64,000 nt of DNA from Rhodospirillales bacterium (GTDB lineage Bacteria > Pseudomonadota > Gammaproteobacteria > Nevskiales > Nevskiaceae). Numbering within the stretch: position 1 is the stretch's first letter; each line of letters begins with the position of its first letter. The stretch is taken from positions 1-64,000 of the forward strand of contig CAJCJH010000014.1 in assembly GCA_903970615.1 (NCBI GenBank), written 5' to 3'. Positions 50,524 to 59,965 of this stretch are shown here, in pieces. Both the position numbers and the translations under genes were made by a program. The notes below the pieces were generated by a model, which saw only the letters and a program-made list of their open reading frames with translations, did no database searches and had not been told where the DNA came from.

Positions 50524-51567
50524 ATGCAGAAGAAATCCTCGGTCGTTATCGTCGGCGTCGGCTCGATGGGTCTGATCACGGGTTATCACCTGAGTCTGGC
50601 TGGCGCGGATGTCACCTTTCTGGTGCGCCCTGCAAGGCTGGCGGCTCTGCGTTCGCCGCAAATCCTGTATTGCCACAACGATGGCCAGCTCAAGCCATTC
50701 AGCCAATATCGGGCGATTTCGTCTGCGGCAGAAATCAAGACCGAATCACTGGATTTCGTTCTCGTGACGCTCGATGGTGCCTCCGCACGAACATCCGAAG
50801 GAAGTGAGCTGCTGTGCGCCATCGGTCGAGCCATTCGCGCGAGTAGCGCAATATTGATAATCGGCGGTGTCGGCGTCGGCCTGCTTGAACACACACTGGC
50901 GATGACCGCGCTGCCGCCGGAACGGGTGCTACAGGGCCTACTCGGCTTGCTGAGCTATCCCGTGGCTGGCGCGAAGTTTCCGGTGAAGCCGCCGGAAAGA
51001 GCGGACCAGATCGAGCGCGCGGGCACGGCCTACGTTCAATTTCCAAGCAAGGTGGGTTTCGTCATGGAAGGCCGCCACCGTCAAGCAGCAAAGGCCTTCG
51101 CCGCACTTTACGATCGCTGTGGTAGCTCTCGTTGCAGCGTTATCAGCAGCAAGCTTTTCAATGTGATCACAAACGTGCCTTTTCCGGTGTTCGCCATCAG
51201 CGAGATCGCCGGCTGGCCGCCGTTCGGCGAGCTTGCTCGGAACCGGCAGCTGTGGCGGCTCAACACGCGAGCACAGGCCGAAATCAGCCGCCTTAAACAG
51301 CATGGATGGGTCGGCAAATTGGTGGCGCTTGTTTTAACCGACAAGATGCAGCTCAAGCTCAATCAAAAATTGGAAAAGGATTCGCTACCGCTGGATTTCC
51401 AGGCCTTCAACCGCTTTCATCACGGCGGCAAGGTCCAAGCGCAGGACATCGAGATCATGCAGAACTGCGTCGCCATAGGCATCCAACAGGGATTCGCAAT
51501 GTCGGCTCTGAAAGAGGTCTTGGCCCGGCTCGATGCGCATAAGAAAGCGCAGGCCGGTATTGAATGA
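50524..51567 (+). CDS. Ketopantoate reductase (ApbA/PanE) family oxidoreductase
   Basis: This 347-residue NADP-dependent oxidoreductase has the Rossmann start VVIVGVGSMGLITGYHLSLAG (motif GVGSMG) and the PanE C-terminal helical domain. The conserved Lys and Asn lie in SSKLFNVITNVPFPVF. It is divergent from PanE of pantothenate synthesis and is probably a paralogue that reduces another 2-keto acid or ketone. It is preceded by a 264-base gap containing an inverted repeat and followed by a 201-base gap, so it may form its own transcription unit. GAGAG near its ATG is a weak ribosome site. No fusion or truncation seen. Confidence 0.85.
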   Translation: MQKKSSVVIVGVGSMGLITGYHLSLAGADVTFLVRPARLAALRSPQILYCHNDGQLKPFSQYRAISSAAEIKTESLDFVLVTLDGASARTSEGSELLCAIGRAIRASSAILIIGGVGVGLLEHTLAMTALPPERVLQGLLGLLSYPVAGAKFPVKPPERADQIERAGTAYVQFPSKVGFVMEGRHRQAAKAFAALYDRCGSSRCSVISSKLFNVITNVPFPVFAISEIAGWPPFGELARNRQLWRLNTRAQAEISRLKQHGWVGKLVALVLTDKMQLKLNQKLEKDSLPLDFQAFNRFHHGGKVQAQDIEIMQNCVAIGIQQGFAMSALKEVLARLDAHKKAQAGIE

Positions 51568-51768
51568 TGCGGCGCTGTATTCAATCGCAAAAGCTTGACC
51601 GTCTCACCCGCAGGCTTCCACATGATGTCTTCGAGCATATCGATAACTATCACGCAACGAGTCACCGAACCCGCATCCAGAAAAAGAGCGAGAAGCGGCG
51701 CCGTTGAGCGTATCAGCCCTTCGTCTTCGTTAACGAAATCCTATTCCCTCTTCACAACTCGCAAATAG

Positions 51769-52569
51769 ATGGTCACCATGAACTACAACTTTATCGGCCA
51801 GCAGGAATGGCCAACTAATGTCGTCATGCCAGCTGATGCCCAACAGTTCGCGGAATGGGCAATAGGCTCACTGGTATTAGCCTTTGTGCTGTGGGGAATT
51901 CGCAATCTGCTGAAACGCCGCGACCCCGCCTTGTTGATCTGCATGATTGGCGGTGGTGTGGCGTGTGTGATGGAGCCTCACCTTATGCGGATGTTCAAAT
52001 TTTTTTATCCGGAAATAGGCCAACACATTTTTCTGGTGGGATTCGGTCACCCGATACCTTATTTCATACCCTTTTCATACAGCGCATTCTTCGGGCCGGC
52101 AGCCTACTTTTTCATGAATAGCAAAATGGCTCGAAACTTCAAGCTAAAGGGATTTCTTTTGGGTATGTTGTTGCTGGTAGCGGCCGAGACCGCGTTTGAA
52201 GTGATGTCTGTTAGAGCCGGCATCTGGGGCTATTTTGGAAACCAGCCATTTACGATCATGAACTTTCCTATCCACGTGGCGGTTGTGATCGGTTGTGCCT
52301 GCGTAATGCTCGGCGCGGTGTCGCGGATATGGTTCGATCGGATCAAAGGCTATCGACAATGGTTGATGGTGATCCTCTGCCCACTTTTTCTGATCGCGGT
52401 TTTCAATGCGTTCATTTATGCGATTGCATTCGCTTTGGCGTCCGAGGGCGGATTGCCTGCCGCACGCATGGGTTCACTGGCTTCGATGATTATCGCTGCA
52501 GTGACGAGTTACAAGTTCGCACAGGCACTATCGCTGGTACCTGACACTTTGGCCCGATCGGCAATCTGA
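51769..52569 (+). CDS. Multi-pass membrane protein, possibly distant AveC relative
   Basis: This 266-residue protein has about seven hydrophobic segments and no signal peptide. Its pattern recalls the AveC-like gene 2 kb upstream. An acid-Pro pair lies in a membrane segment (VACVMEPHLMRMF here, TEWVLDPICNYF there). Both also have a Glu-containing helix followed by a Tyr-Gly loop and a Gln-Pro (TAFEVMSVRAGIWGYFGNQP here). Two ATGs (51769 and 51778) are possible, neither with a good ribosome site. I have no function for it. If related to AveC, the pair could form a membrane enzyme or transporter for a hydrophobic product. Confidence 0.55.
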   Translation: MVTMNYNFIGQQEWPTNVVMPADAQQFAEWAIGSLVLAFVLWGIRNLLKRRDPALLICMIGGGVACVMEPHLMRMFKFFYPEIGQHIFLVGFGHPIPYFIPFSYSAFFGPAAYFFMNSKMARNFKLKGFLLGMLLLVAAETAFEVMSVRAGIWGYFGNQPFTIMNFPIHVAVVIGCACVMLGAVSRIWFDRIKGYRQWLMVILCPLFLIAVFNAFIYAIAFALASEGGLPAARMGSLASMIIAAVTSYKFAQALSLVPDTLARSAI

Positions 52570-52701
52570 CCTGAGCGCAATCTTCCATCGATCGTCATCT
52601 GTTCCGATGGTTTCAAAAAAGTTGATATGCCATAAGATTTGAAAATGCTGTTAACTGGCTACTGGCTATCTCGAATCTAAATCATCTGGCGCCCAAAGAA
52701 G

Positions 52702-53532
52702 CTATTTTTTCTGCGCTGGCGCGCTTGCAGCCGGAGCTTTTGCGCTCGCTGACGGAACATCATCACTATCGTCGATCCCCAAATCTTCCGGCGGTGGGTT
52801 GCCGTCGTAGACCAGTGCCTGGCGGCGTTGCAGATAGGCGGTGCGGACGAACAGGTATTTATCGAATTGCTGATTCAGCAGGTTATCGCTCGATAACAGA
52901 TTCGCGCGGAAGTTGATCAGGTTCACGCCCTGCAAGCCGTAGGCGAGCCAGTCGTGGTCGCCATCGAGATAGAACGTCGGCGCCAGCGGCCAGTCGCCAG
53001 CGCGGCCGATCAGGTCGCGGTTATCGCTTGGCCCCAACAGCGGAATCACCAGATACCAGCCTTCGCCGACGCCCCAGTAGCCGAGCGTCTGGCCGAAGTC
53101 TTCGTCGTGATGCGCAAGGCCCGAGTCGCTGGCGACATCGATCAAGCCACCGAGGCCGACGGTGGTGTTGAGCAGGAAGCGGCCGAGATCGCTTGCGCCT
53201 TGCTTGAACTTGGCTTGCAGCACATCGTTGAAGATGGTGCGCGGCTCGGCGAGATTATCGAAGAAATGGTTGACGCCCTGACGCGCCAGATCCGGCATCA
53301 CATAGTCATAACCTTTCGCCACCGGCCGCAGCACGTAGTGATCGGCCTTGTCGTTGACGTTGAAGACGACGCGGTTGACCGATTCGAGCGGATCGGCCGG
53401 ATCGTCTGCCGGATGATGCGCGCAGCCGCCGAGCATCGCCATCATCATCGTGGTCAGCAGCAAAGCCGGCATTGGGCGCGGCCAGCGCTGTTTCGATCGA
53501 TGCTTGAGCGAATGATTCGGTTGCGGGTTCAT
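52702..53532 (-). CDS. mlaA: Outer-membrane lipid-asymmetry lipoprotein MlaA (VacJ)
   Basis: This 276-residue outer-membrane lipoprotein removes mislocalised phospholipids from the outer leaflet and passes them to MlaC. The signal ends in the lipobox LGGC (about residues 34-37). The VacJ core is seen in DPLESVNRVVFNVND and GRFLLNTTVGLGGLIDVAS. The C-terminal 30 residues are Ala/Pro/Ser-rich and probably disordered. ATG 53532 overlaps the mlaB stop (TGATG) with AGAGG close upstream; the GTG just before it is the alternative. It is the last gene of the mlaFEDCBA operon. Confidence 0.95.
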   Translation of the reverse strand: MNPQPNHSLKHRSKQRWPRPMPALLLTTMMMAMLGGCAHHPADDPADPLESVNRVVFNVNDKADHYVLRPVAKGYDYVMPDLARQGVNHFFDNLAEPRTIFNDVLQAKFKQGASDLGRFLLNTTVGLGGLIDVASDSGLAHHDEDFGQTLGYWGVGEGWYLVIPLLGPSDNRDLIGRAGDWPLAPTFYLDGDHDWLAYGLQGVNLINFRANLLSSDNLLNQQFDKYLFVRTAYLQRRQALVYDGNPPPEDLGIDDSDDVPSASAKAPAASAPAQKK

Positions 53533-53831
53533 CACGCCTCTGTTGCAGAGGTTGCCGCAGCCGCCGCAGGTTCAAAATTCAGCACTTCATCGAGGCCGAA
53601 AAATTCGGCGAGGCGCACGATTTTTTCATGCGTGCCGACCAGTTTCAGCGGCGAGCCTTTTTTGCGTTGACGCCGCGTCAACTCCAGCAGCAAGGCGAGG
53701 CCCGCACTGTCGGCGCGAGTGACCTGGCTCATGTCGAGCACGCCGCCGTCCAGCAGTTCGTCCGAGCGTTGCAGGAACTGCGAAACCGTTGCGAAACTGA
53801 GCTCGCCTCCAAGCTGCGCGCTGGCCGTCAT
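53532..53831 (-). CDS. mlaB: STAS-domain subunit MlaB
   Basis: This 99-residue cytoplasmic STAS protein binds MlaF and stabilises the MlaFEDB complex. The central GVLDMSQVTRADSAGLALLLEL is the STAS core with the conserved Ser at the helix start. The last 12 residues are Ala-rich. It lies between mlaC (nine-base gap) and mlaA (overlap), the usual gammaproteobacterial position. Confidence 0.9.
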   Translation of the reverse strand: MTASAQLGGELSFATVSQFLQRSDELLDGGVLDMSQVTRADSAGLALLLELTRRQRKKGSPLKLVGTHEKIVRLAEFFGLDEVLNFEPAAAAATSATEA

Positions 53832-53840
53832 CGCCGCAAC

Positions 53841-54461
53841 TCAGCTCTTTGCGCCGGGCGGCGTCAAGGTCTCGCCTTTTTCCATGCGGGTGATGACATC
53901 GTCAAGGCTGGTCTTCTTGATTTCGGCGTTGATCTGCGCCTTGAAATTGGTCGCCAGCGAAATGTTCTCGACCACGATGTCCCAGACTTTCCAGTCGTCG
54001 TTCACCACATGCACGCGGAACGCGAGGTTGGCCGGCTGGCCGTTCTTCTGCGTGACGACCGAATTCACCAGCGCGTCGGTAGCGCCATCGGCCAGACGCG
54101 GCGCCTGCCATTCCACTTTGACGGAATCGTAGTTGTCCAGCAGCGTGTCGGAATAACTGCGGATCAGCATGTCCTTGAACGCGGCGGCGAAGCGCGTGCG
54201 CTGCTCCGGCGTGGCCGAGCGATAGTTCAGGCCAAGCACATATTTGGCGATGTAGTCGACATCGAAATGCGGCACCAGCACATCGTCCATCGCCTTGTAG
54301 AACTTCGGCTTGTCGGCCAGGTAGGCGGCGTGATTCTGCTTGATCAGATCGCGCATCTGGTCGGTCGTCGCTTTCAGTTCGTCCTGCGGCGCGGCGGCCG
54401 GTGCAGCGGCGACGGTGGCTGCGAAAAGCAGGCTGATTGCGGCGAAAAGTATGCGTTTCAT
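53841..54461 (-). CDS. mlaC: Periplasmic phospholipid shuttle MlaC
   Basis: This 206-residue periplasmic protein carries phospholipids between MlaA and the MlaFEDB complex. A signal peptide ends near residue 19-20 (VAAA/AP). The core has VLVPHFDVDYIAKYVLGLNYRSATP and ends with KTSLDDVITRMEKGETLTPPG, both typical of MlaC. GGAG eight bases before the ATG at 54461 fixes the start; the upstream in-frame start at 54479 is unlikely. It belongs to the mla operon, 79 bases after mlaD. Confidence 0.94.
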   Translation of the reverse strand: MKRILFAAISLLFAATVAAAPAAAPQDELKATTDQMRDLIKQNHAAYLADKPKFYKAMDDVLVPHFDVDYIAKYVLGLNYRSATPEQRTRFAAAFKDMLIRSYSDTLLDNYDSVKVEWQAPRLADGATDALVNSVVTQKNGQPANLAFRVHVVNDDWKVWDIVVENISLATNFKAQINAEIKKTSLDDVITRMEKGETLTPPGAKS

Positions 54462-54540
54462 GGTGATCTCCAAAAGCAATAGCCGTTGCCGGCTTTGCGC
54501 GACGTTCTCAGTGCAGAATCAAGGGACGATGAATGACGAT

Positions 54541-55098
54541 TTACTTGGCCGGTGCGGCTTTGGCCGCCGGTGCGGTGGCGGGTGCGGGCGCTGGTGCCGG
54601 CGCGTTTGCGGGCGCAGGCGCGGGGCTATCCGAATCCTTGCCTTTCTGCGTCATTGAGACCAGCAGTTGGCCGATGATGTTCTCCAGAATGAAGGCCGAC
54701 TGGGTGAATTTGATTTCGGAGCCATTTTGCAGCGATTGATCGTCGCCGCCGGGTTCGAGGCCGATGTACTGTTCGCCGAGCAGGCCGGCCGTCATGATTT
54801 TCGCGGTGGAATCGAGCGGAATATCGTTGCGGGTTTTGTCGATGTCGATTGCGACCACCGCCTGGAAGGTTTTCGGATCGATCGAAATGCCTTTCACGCT
54901 GCCGATTTTTACGCCCGCCATTTTCACTGCGGCGCCGCGGGTGAGCGCGCCGATGTTATCGAACTTGGCAGTGACTTCGTAAATGCCGCCGGAGCCGACG
55001 TGATCCTGGCTGGCGACGCGGAAGGTCAGCACGAAGACCGCGGCGACGCCGATACAGACGAAGAATCCCACCAGAATTTCCAGAGCTCTCGATTGCAT
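54541..55098 (-). CDS. mlaD: MCE-domain subunit MlaD
   Basis: This 185-residue inner-membrane anchored protein forms the hexameric MCE ring that handles lipid at the membrane. A single N-terminal anchor (about residues 5-27) is followed by one MCE domain with NIGALTRGAAVKMAGVKIG and TAGLLGEQYIGLEPG. The last about 35 residues are almost entirely Ala and Pro with Lys, a low-complexity tail not needed by the fold. Gene order and spacing fit mla operons. Confidence 0.93.
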   Translation of the reverse strand: MQSRALEILVGFFVCIGVAAVFVLTFRVASQDHVGSGGIYEVTAKFDNIGALTRGAAVKMAGVKIGSVKGISIDPKTFQAVVAIDIDKTRNDIPLDSTAKIMTAGLLGEQYIGLEPGGDDQSLQNGSEIKFTQSAFILENIIGQLLVSMTQKGKDSDSPAPAPANAPAPAPAPATAPAAKAAPAK

Positions 55099-55118
55099 GG
55101 TTTTTCCTGAAGTTGGCC

Positions 55119-55886
55119 CTAGCGAAACATGAACGCGGTCAATACGAAGTCTAGCCCGACGACGGTCAACGACGACATCACCACGGTTGAAGTGGTGGCG
55201 CGCGAAACGCCTTCCGAAGTGGGTGCTGCGAAATAGCCCTGGTACACCGAAATCCAGCCGATCACCACGCCGAAGCAGGCGCTTTTGATGATGCTCTCGA
55301 TCACGTCGTGCAGTTTGATCTGCGCATGAATCTGGCCCCAGTAAGTGCCTTGGTCGACGCCCAGCAGATCGACGCCGATCAGATGTCCGCCAGCCCAGCC
55401 GATCGCCATCACCGCAAATATCGCGGTCAGCAGCGGTAGCGAAATCAGCACCGCGATGAAGCGCGGCGCGATCACACGCTTGATCGGGTCTACCGCCATC
55501 ATTTCCATACCGGAAAGCTGATCGGTGGCTTTCATCAAACCGATTTCAGCGGCGAGCGCGGAACCGGCGCGTCCGGCAAACAACAGCGCGGTGACCACCG
55601 GCGCCATCTCGCGGATCACCGTGGCGGCGACGAATACACCGAGCGCGGAAGTCGCGCCAAACGTCGTCAAGGTACGGAAGCCTTGCAGCGCGAGAATCCA
55701 GCCGACGAACGTGCCGGAGATGACGATGATGATGAGCGACATCACGCCGACGTAGTACAGCTGTTGCAGGATTAAACGCGGCCGCAGCAAGGCGCCGGGC
55801 AGCGCGCGCAGGATCGTTATCAGGAAGAAGGTCGCGCCGCCAAGGCCGCGCAGGAAATCGCCGAGAACGCTGCGGTTGCGGCTCAT
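55119..55886 (-). CDS. mlaE: Phospholipid ABC transporter permease MlaE
   Basis: This 255-residue permease has about five or six membrane segments and is the transmembrane part of MlaFEDB. FVAATVIREMAPVVTALLFAGRAGSALAAEI and MKATDQLSGMEMMAVDPI are family signatures (pieces of about 15-20 residues each). It overlaps mlaF by four bases (ATGA) and precedes mlaD by 20 bases. No anomalies. Confidence 0.95.
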   Translation of the reverse strand: MSRNRSVLGDFLRGLGGATFFLITILRALPGALLRPRLILQQLYYVGVMSLIIIVISGTFVGWILALQGFRTLTTFGATSALGVFVAATVIREMAPVVTALLFAGRAGSALAAEIGLMKATDQLSGMEMMAVDPIKRVIAPRFIAVLISLPLLTAIFAVMAIGWAGGHLIGVDLLGVDQGTYWGQIHAQIKLHDVIESIIKSACFGVVIGWISVYQGYFAAPTSEGVSRATTSTVVMSSLTVVGLDFVLTAFMFR

Positions 55887-56701
55887 TTCGCCGGCTCCAG
55901 CAGGTCGTCCGAATAACTTTTGGCAGACTTGTAATGGAATGGCACCGGACCATCCGGGCGGCCGTGCAAAAACTGCTGCGCGTATTCCGAGCGGCTGGCG
56001 CGGATCGCTTCCGGCGTGCCGTGATCCAGCACCTTGCCGCCCGAAATCACGTAGGCGTAATCCGAAATCGACAGCACTTCCTTCACGTCGTGCGAGACGA
56101 TGATCGAAGTCAAGCCCTGCGCCTTGTTCAAGCTGCTGACCAGCCGGATCAGCACGCCCATGCTGATCGGATCCTGCCCGGTGAAAGGTTCGTCGAACAT
56201 AATCAGCGCGGGTTCCAGCGCGATCGCGCGCGCCATCGCCACGCGCCGGCTCATGCCGCCGGAAATCTGCTCGGGATAAAGATCGCGCGCCCCGCGCAGG
56301 CCAACCGCTTCGAGGTTCATCAGCACCAGATCGCGGATCATCGCTTCCGGCAAATCCGTGTGCTCGCGCAGCGGAAAGGCGACGTTTTCAAACACCGTGA
56401 GATCGGTCAAAAGCGCGCCGCTCTGGAACAGCAGGCTCATGCGCTTGCGCAGTTCAAACAGCTGGTTGCGCGAGAGTTTGTTGACGTTGACGCCGTCGAC
56501 TTCGATGGTGCCAGACTTCGGCCGCCACTGGCCGCCGATCAGGCGCAGCAGCGTGGTTTTGCCGGTGCCGGAAGGGCCGAGAATGGCGGTGATCTTGCCG
56601 CGTGCAATGTCAAGATCAACGCCGTCGTAAATCACCCGCGAGCCAAAGCTGAAACGCAGGCCGCGCACACGAACGTGGATGTCGGAATCGGGCGAGATCA
56701 T
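55883..56701 (-). CDS. mlaF: Phospholipid ABC transporter ATPase MlaF
   Basis: This 272-residue ATPase has Walker A GPSGTGKTT (42-50), signature ISGGMSRRVAMARA and Walker B ALIMFDEPFTGQDP. It drives lipid transport by MlaE. Its C-terminal extension (VPFHYKSAKSYSDDLLEPAK) is of the normal Mla type. It is the first gene of the operon. The 106-base gap upstream to lipB probably carries the promoter; I cannot place it. The ATG has an A-rich but not a strong Shine-Dalgarno context. Confidence 0.95.
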   Translation of the reverse strand: MISPDSDIHVRVRGLRFSFGSRVIYDGVDLDIARGKITAILGPSGTGKTTLLRLIGGQWRPKSGTIEVDGVNVNKLSRNQLFELRKRMSLLFQSGALLTDLTVFENVAFPLREHTDLPEAMIRDLVLMNLEAVGLRGARDLYPEQISGGMSRRVAMARAIALEPALIMFDEPFTGQDPISMGVLIRLVSSLNKAQGLTSIIVSHDVKEVLSISDYAYVISGGKVLDHGTPEAIRASRSEYAQQFLHGRPDGPVPFHYKSAKSYSDDLLEPAK

Positions 56702-56807
56702 TTTTTGCGCTGAGAGCCTTTAACGTCGCGGGCAGTTTACCGCAGCCGGCCTTAGTAAATCCTTAACGGTGATTATCAGCAGACCTGCTTGCCGTTACGC
56801 GGCGAGC

Positions 56808-57542
56808 TCAACGGCCGGATGCACTGGCCGATATTTCGGTGGATATCGAGCTGTTCGTCGAATTGCTTTCCAGCTGCTTGCGCAATTCGAGTTCGAGGAT
56901 CGCGGCGACGGCAGCGAGCGAAGTCGGTGCCTTGTTTTCAGCGATCAGTTCCGCGAGTTGCGTCATCCGCATGCCGCGCAAGCCGCAAGGGTTGATACGG
57001 CTGAACGGTCGCAGATCCATGTCGATATTCAAGGCCAGCCCGTGATAGCTGCATCCGCGGCTGACGCGCAAACCGAGCGAGCCGATCTTGCGCAGTTCGC
57101 TGCGCGCACTGGCTTCGTTGGAATCGGGCCAGCGCATTTGCGAGACGTAAACGCCCGGCGCATCCGCGCGCGCCTGCGCGTCGATGCGGAAGCTGGCGAG
57201 CGTTTGGATCATCGCCTGTTCGAGCCGCGTCACCAGATCGCGGATGCCGAAGCCGCGCCGCTTCAAGTCGATCAACACATACACCACCAGCTGGCCGGGG
57301 CCGTGATAAGTCACTTGCCCGCCGCGATTGCTTTGCACGATTGGAATATCGCCGGCATCCAATACATGCTCCATGCGCCCAGCCTGGCCTTGCGTGAACA
57401 CCGGCGGATGTTCGAGGAACCAGATTTCATCCGGCGTGGAGGCGTTGCGCGCTTCGGTGAAGCGGCGCATCGCGGCGTAGGTTTGCGCATACGGCCGCAA
57501 GCCCAGCTGCCGCGCCAGCAAGGTTTCTGCTGGCGCGATCAC
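56808..57542 (-). CDS. lipB: Octanoyltransferase LipB
   Basis: This 244-residue enzyme transfers octanoate from octanoyl-ACP to lipoyl domains. [12 protein letters not shown] (73-84) is diagnostic. The catalytic Lys is Lys152 in [13 protein letters not shown] and the Cys is Cys186 in NPCGL. Between residues about 133 and 150 there is an extra basic/polar stretch compared with E. coli LipB, and the C-terminus ends in a Ser/Asn-rich tail. The start codon is GTG at 57542. The usual neighbours ybeD (DUF493) and lipA are absent here. Confidence 0.94.
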   Translation of the reverse strand: MIAPAETLLARQLGLRPYAQTYAAMRRFTEARNASTPDEIWFLEHPPVFTQGQAGRMEHVLDAGDIPIVQSNRGGQVTYHGPGQLVVYVLIDLKRRGFGIRDLVTRLEQAMIQTLASFRIDAQARADAPGVYVSQMRWPDSNEASARSELRKIGSLGLRVSRGCSYHGLALNIDMDLRPFSRINPCGLRGMRMTQLAELIAENKAPTSLAAVAAILELELRKQLESNSTNSSISTEISASASGR

Positions 57543-57571
57543 TGCGGCACGAGGCGGCTTGTCGATAAGTC

Positions 57572-58714
57572 TTACAGCCCGAGCCAGAGTCGAATCTGGT
57601 CGAAGAAACGATGCCAGAAGCCGCCGCTGGGCACGTCCTGCAAGGCCACCAGCGTGACCGTTTTCACAGTCTTGCCATCGAGCATGATCGTCGCTTCGCC
57701 CAGCGCTTGGCCGGCACTGATCGGTGCCACTGCTTTCTTGCCCGTTTGGGTCTGAATCTGCAATGCGCCGTGGCCGCTCGGCAGCGCCAGATAGATCGGT
57801 TCGAGCGTGCCGACGCCAATGCTGTCGATGGTGCCTTTATAAACTTTCAGCGTTGCCGCTGGCGCGTTCGGGCCGAGTGCCTGCTGCGTATCGAAATTGC
57901 GGAAGCCGTAGTTCAGCAATTCTTCGCTGGCCTGTTCGCGGTAAGCCCAGGTTTTGCCGCCCATCACGGCGGAAATCAGGCGCCGGCCATCGCGCTTGGC
58001 TGAAGCCAGCAGACAAAAACCGGCGGCGTCGGTATGGCCGGTCTTGATGCCATCAACACTCGGGTCCTTGATCAACAGTCCGTTGCGATTTTCCTGCGCG
58101 TGCTTGATGCCGTACTGAAACGTGCGCTCGGAAAAATATTTGTAGTCTTCCGGAAAATTGTGGATCAGCGCGCGCGCGAGGATCAGCAGATCGTGCGCGC
58201 TGGTGTAGTGGCCCTCGTTCGGCATGCCGCTGGCATCGACGAAATGCGTGTTGCTCATGCCGAGCTTCTGTGCGTACTGATTCATGATGCTGGAAAAAGC
58301 ATCTTCACTGCCGGCGATATGTTCGGCCAGCGCAATGCTGGCATCGTTGCCTGAAACGATGATGATGCCGCGCAGCAGGTCTTCGATTTTCACCTGGCTG
58401 CCGAGCGTCAAAAACATGCGCGACTCGCTCGAATCCTTGCCTTCGCCCCAGGCTTTTTCGCTGACGGTAGCGAGATCGTCGAGCTTCAACCGGCCTTGTT
58501 TGATCAGGTCGAACGCGACATAAACCGTCATCACCTTGGTGATACTGGCCGGCGGCACATGCAGGTCCGGATTATTGCTGGCGATGATTTCGCCGCTTTG
58601 ATAATCCATCAACGCATAGCTTGTGGAATCGATATCCGGCGGTGGCGGCGCGGCCGCGAAAGCACACCAGGGCAACAGCAAAACAGCGGCAGCGATACTG
58701 GGCGAGAATTTCAT
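57572..58714 (-). CDS. dacC: D-alanyl-D-alanine carboxypeptidase (PBP5/6 type)
   Basis: This 380-residue periplasmic penicillin-binding protein trims the terminal D-Ala of peptidoglycan stem peptides. The signal peptide ends near residue 20 (CAFA). Catalytic motifs are SITK (57-60), SGN (120-122) and KTG (223-225). A C-terminal PBP5_C domain and an amphipathic end ([14 protein letters not shown]) anchor it to the membrane. The start is ATG 58714; the TTG one codon earlier is less likely. It lies between rlpA and lipB, the Xanthomonadales order. Confidence 0.94.
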   Translation of the reverse strand: MKFSPSIAAAVLLLPWCAFAAAPPPPDIDSTSYALMDYQSGEIIASNNPDLHVPPASITKVMTVYVAFDLIKQGRLKLDDLATVSEKAWGEGKDSSESRMFLTLGSQVKIEDLLRGIIIVSGNDASIALAEHIAGSEDAFSSIMNQYAQKLGMSNTHFVDASGMPNEGHYTSAHDLLILARALIHNFPEDYKYFSERTFQYGIKHAQENRNGLLIKDPSVDGIKTGHTDAAGFCLLASAKRDGRRLISAVMGGKTWAYREQASEELLNYGFRNFDTQQALGPNAPAATLKVYKGTIDSIGVGTLEPIYLALPSGHGALQIQTQTGKKAVAPISAGQALGEATIMLDGKTVKTVTLVALQDVPSGGFWHRFFDQIRLWLGL

Positions 58715-58948
58715 CAAAGGATAGTCATGTCGGCAATGGCGCCGTAGTGTGGAAATTTTATCAGCGGCGGCGTGCCGCGACCACGCTGGAATACGTCATC
58801 AGAACTTATCTCATAAACCTAGCGAGCGAAGGGAGTTTGCGTGCCGCTGGAGCGCAAGAAGCGGAATAGACATAAGCGTATCTGAGCATTCTGAGCCCCG
58901 CCGGCATGCAAAATACCGAGCGCAGTAGTTTAGGAGATGGGCTCTACA

Positions 58949-59965
58949 TCAATCGGCGACCGGCATCGACGCCAACTGCACCGACGACAAACGGCTGCGC
59001 ACGGTGTCGCGGCTGGCGGCGTCGGCGAAAGGACCGATCAGCACCCGGTGCATCAGCTGCGAACCGCGCAGCTGTTCCTTTACCTGCACGTTGCCGATGC
59101 CCATGCCGTTGAGCTGTTCGCGCAAGGTTGCAGCGTTCAATTGGTCGAGAAACGCGCCGGCCTGCAGCCATTGCAAATCTGCGCCGATGACTGTCGGCAT
59201 TGGCACTGGCATCGATGCGGATGCGCTGGTCGAACCGGAGATTGCAGCGGCAATCGTCACCGCATTTGGCGCAGGCGCAGCGGATGTCGCCGTCATGCCC
59301 GGTGATTTTGCCGGCGGCGCAGTCATCGATTGCGTCACCGGTGCCGCGCTTTGTGCGGTCAACATCGGCGATGGGCTGCCGGGGCCAGATGGCGTCAGCG
59401 CTTCGATTTCCACCGGCGCCGAACCCACGCCGATGATGCCGAGCTTGAGCGCGGCGACGTAGGAAAGATCGATAATGCGATCGCTATGGAATGGCCCGCG
59501 GTCGTTGACCCGCACGATCGCACTGCGCTGGTTGCTCAGGTTGGTGACGCGCACGTAGCACGGAATCGGCAGTGTCTTGTGTGCCGCCGTCATCAGGAAC
59601 ATATCGTAAGGCTCGCCGCTCGAGGTGTTCTTGCCGTGGAATTTTTTGCCGTACCACGAAGCGATGCCGCGCTCCTTGAAGCCGGAAAAATCGTTCAGGA
59701 CGATATAGCGTTCGCCATAGACTTCGTACGAATCCGGATTGCCGAGTGCGCTGCGTTTTTCGTAGCGCGGAACCGCGTCCGGAATCGCGGCGATATTGGG
59801 CGGGATATCCGCGCTGTTCGGCAGCCCATCCGAGCCTGAGGATGACGCTGTGCTGCCGTGCGTGCTGCGAGTGTTCGCATGCCGCACCGGCACCGGACCG
59901 CAGGCACTTATGGCGACGCAGAGTGCTGCGATCAGCCAGAAACTTCGATCGATCGAATGCGTCAT
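58949..59965 (-). CDS. rlpA: Septal ring lytic transglycosylase RlpA family lipoprotein
   Basis: The product is about 338 residues. A lipoprotein signal ends in the lipobox ISAC (Cys22). A double-psi beta-barrel domain (GIASWYGKKFHGKNTSSGEPYD with the catalytic-type Asp in VRVNDRGPF) is followed by a long Ala/Ser/Thr/Pro-rich linker and a C-terminal SPOR domain that binds denuded glycan (about residues 260-338). The ATG at 59965 overlaps the mltB stop (ATGA); the longer frame upstream is shadow. It probably acts at the septum with MltB, as in Pseudomonas. Confidence 0.92.
   Translation of the reverse strand: MTHSIDRSFWLIAALCVAISACGPVPVRHANTRSTHGSTASSSGSDGLPNSADIPPNIAAIPDAVPRYEKRSALGNPDSYEVYGERYIVLNDFSGFKERGIASWYGKKFHGKNTSSGEPYDMFLMTAAHKTLPIPCYVRVTNLSNQRSAIVRVNDRGPFHSDRIIDLSYVAALKLGIIGVGSAPVEIEALTPSGPGSPSPMLTAQSAAPVTQSMTAPPAKSPGMTATSAAPAPNAVTIAAAISGSTSASASMPVPMPTVIGADLQWLQAGAFLDQLNAATLREQLNGMGIGNVQVKEQLRGSQLMHRVLIGPFADAASRDTVRSRLSSVQLASMPVAD

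Larger units (their letters stand above)
46961..52569. other. Low-GC accessory island between purL and mla operon
   Basis: Six genes (AraC-type regulator, SRPBCC, SnoaL-like, AveC-like, ketopantoate-reductase-like and a membrane protein) sit between core genes. By hand count one 60-base line here (49261-49320) is 25/60 GC, against 38/60 for a line in purL (44281-44340). Codons use more A/T third positions. No mobility gene or flanking repeat was found, so acquisition is inferred from composition only. Confidence 0.6.

Noticed and set aside
52585-52610. CCATCG...CGATGG hairpin after the last island gene
   Set aside because: Only a six-base stem with a 14-base loop and no T-run; too weak to call a terminator.
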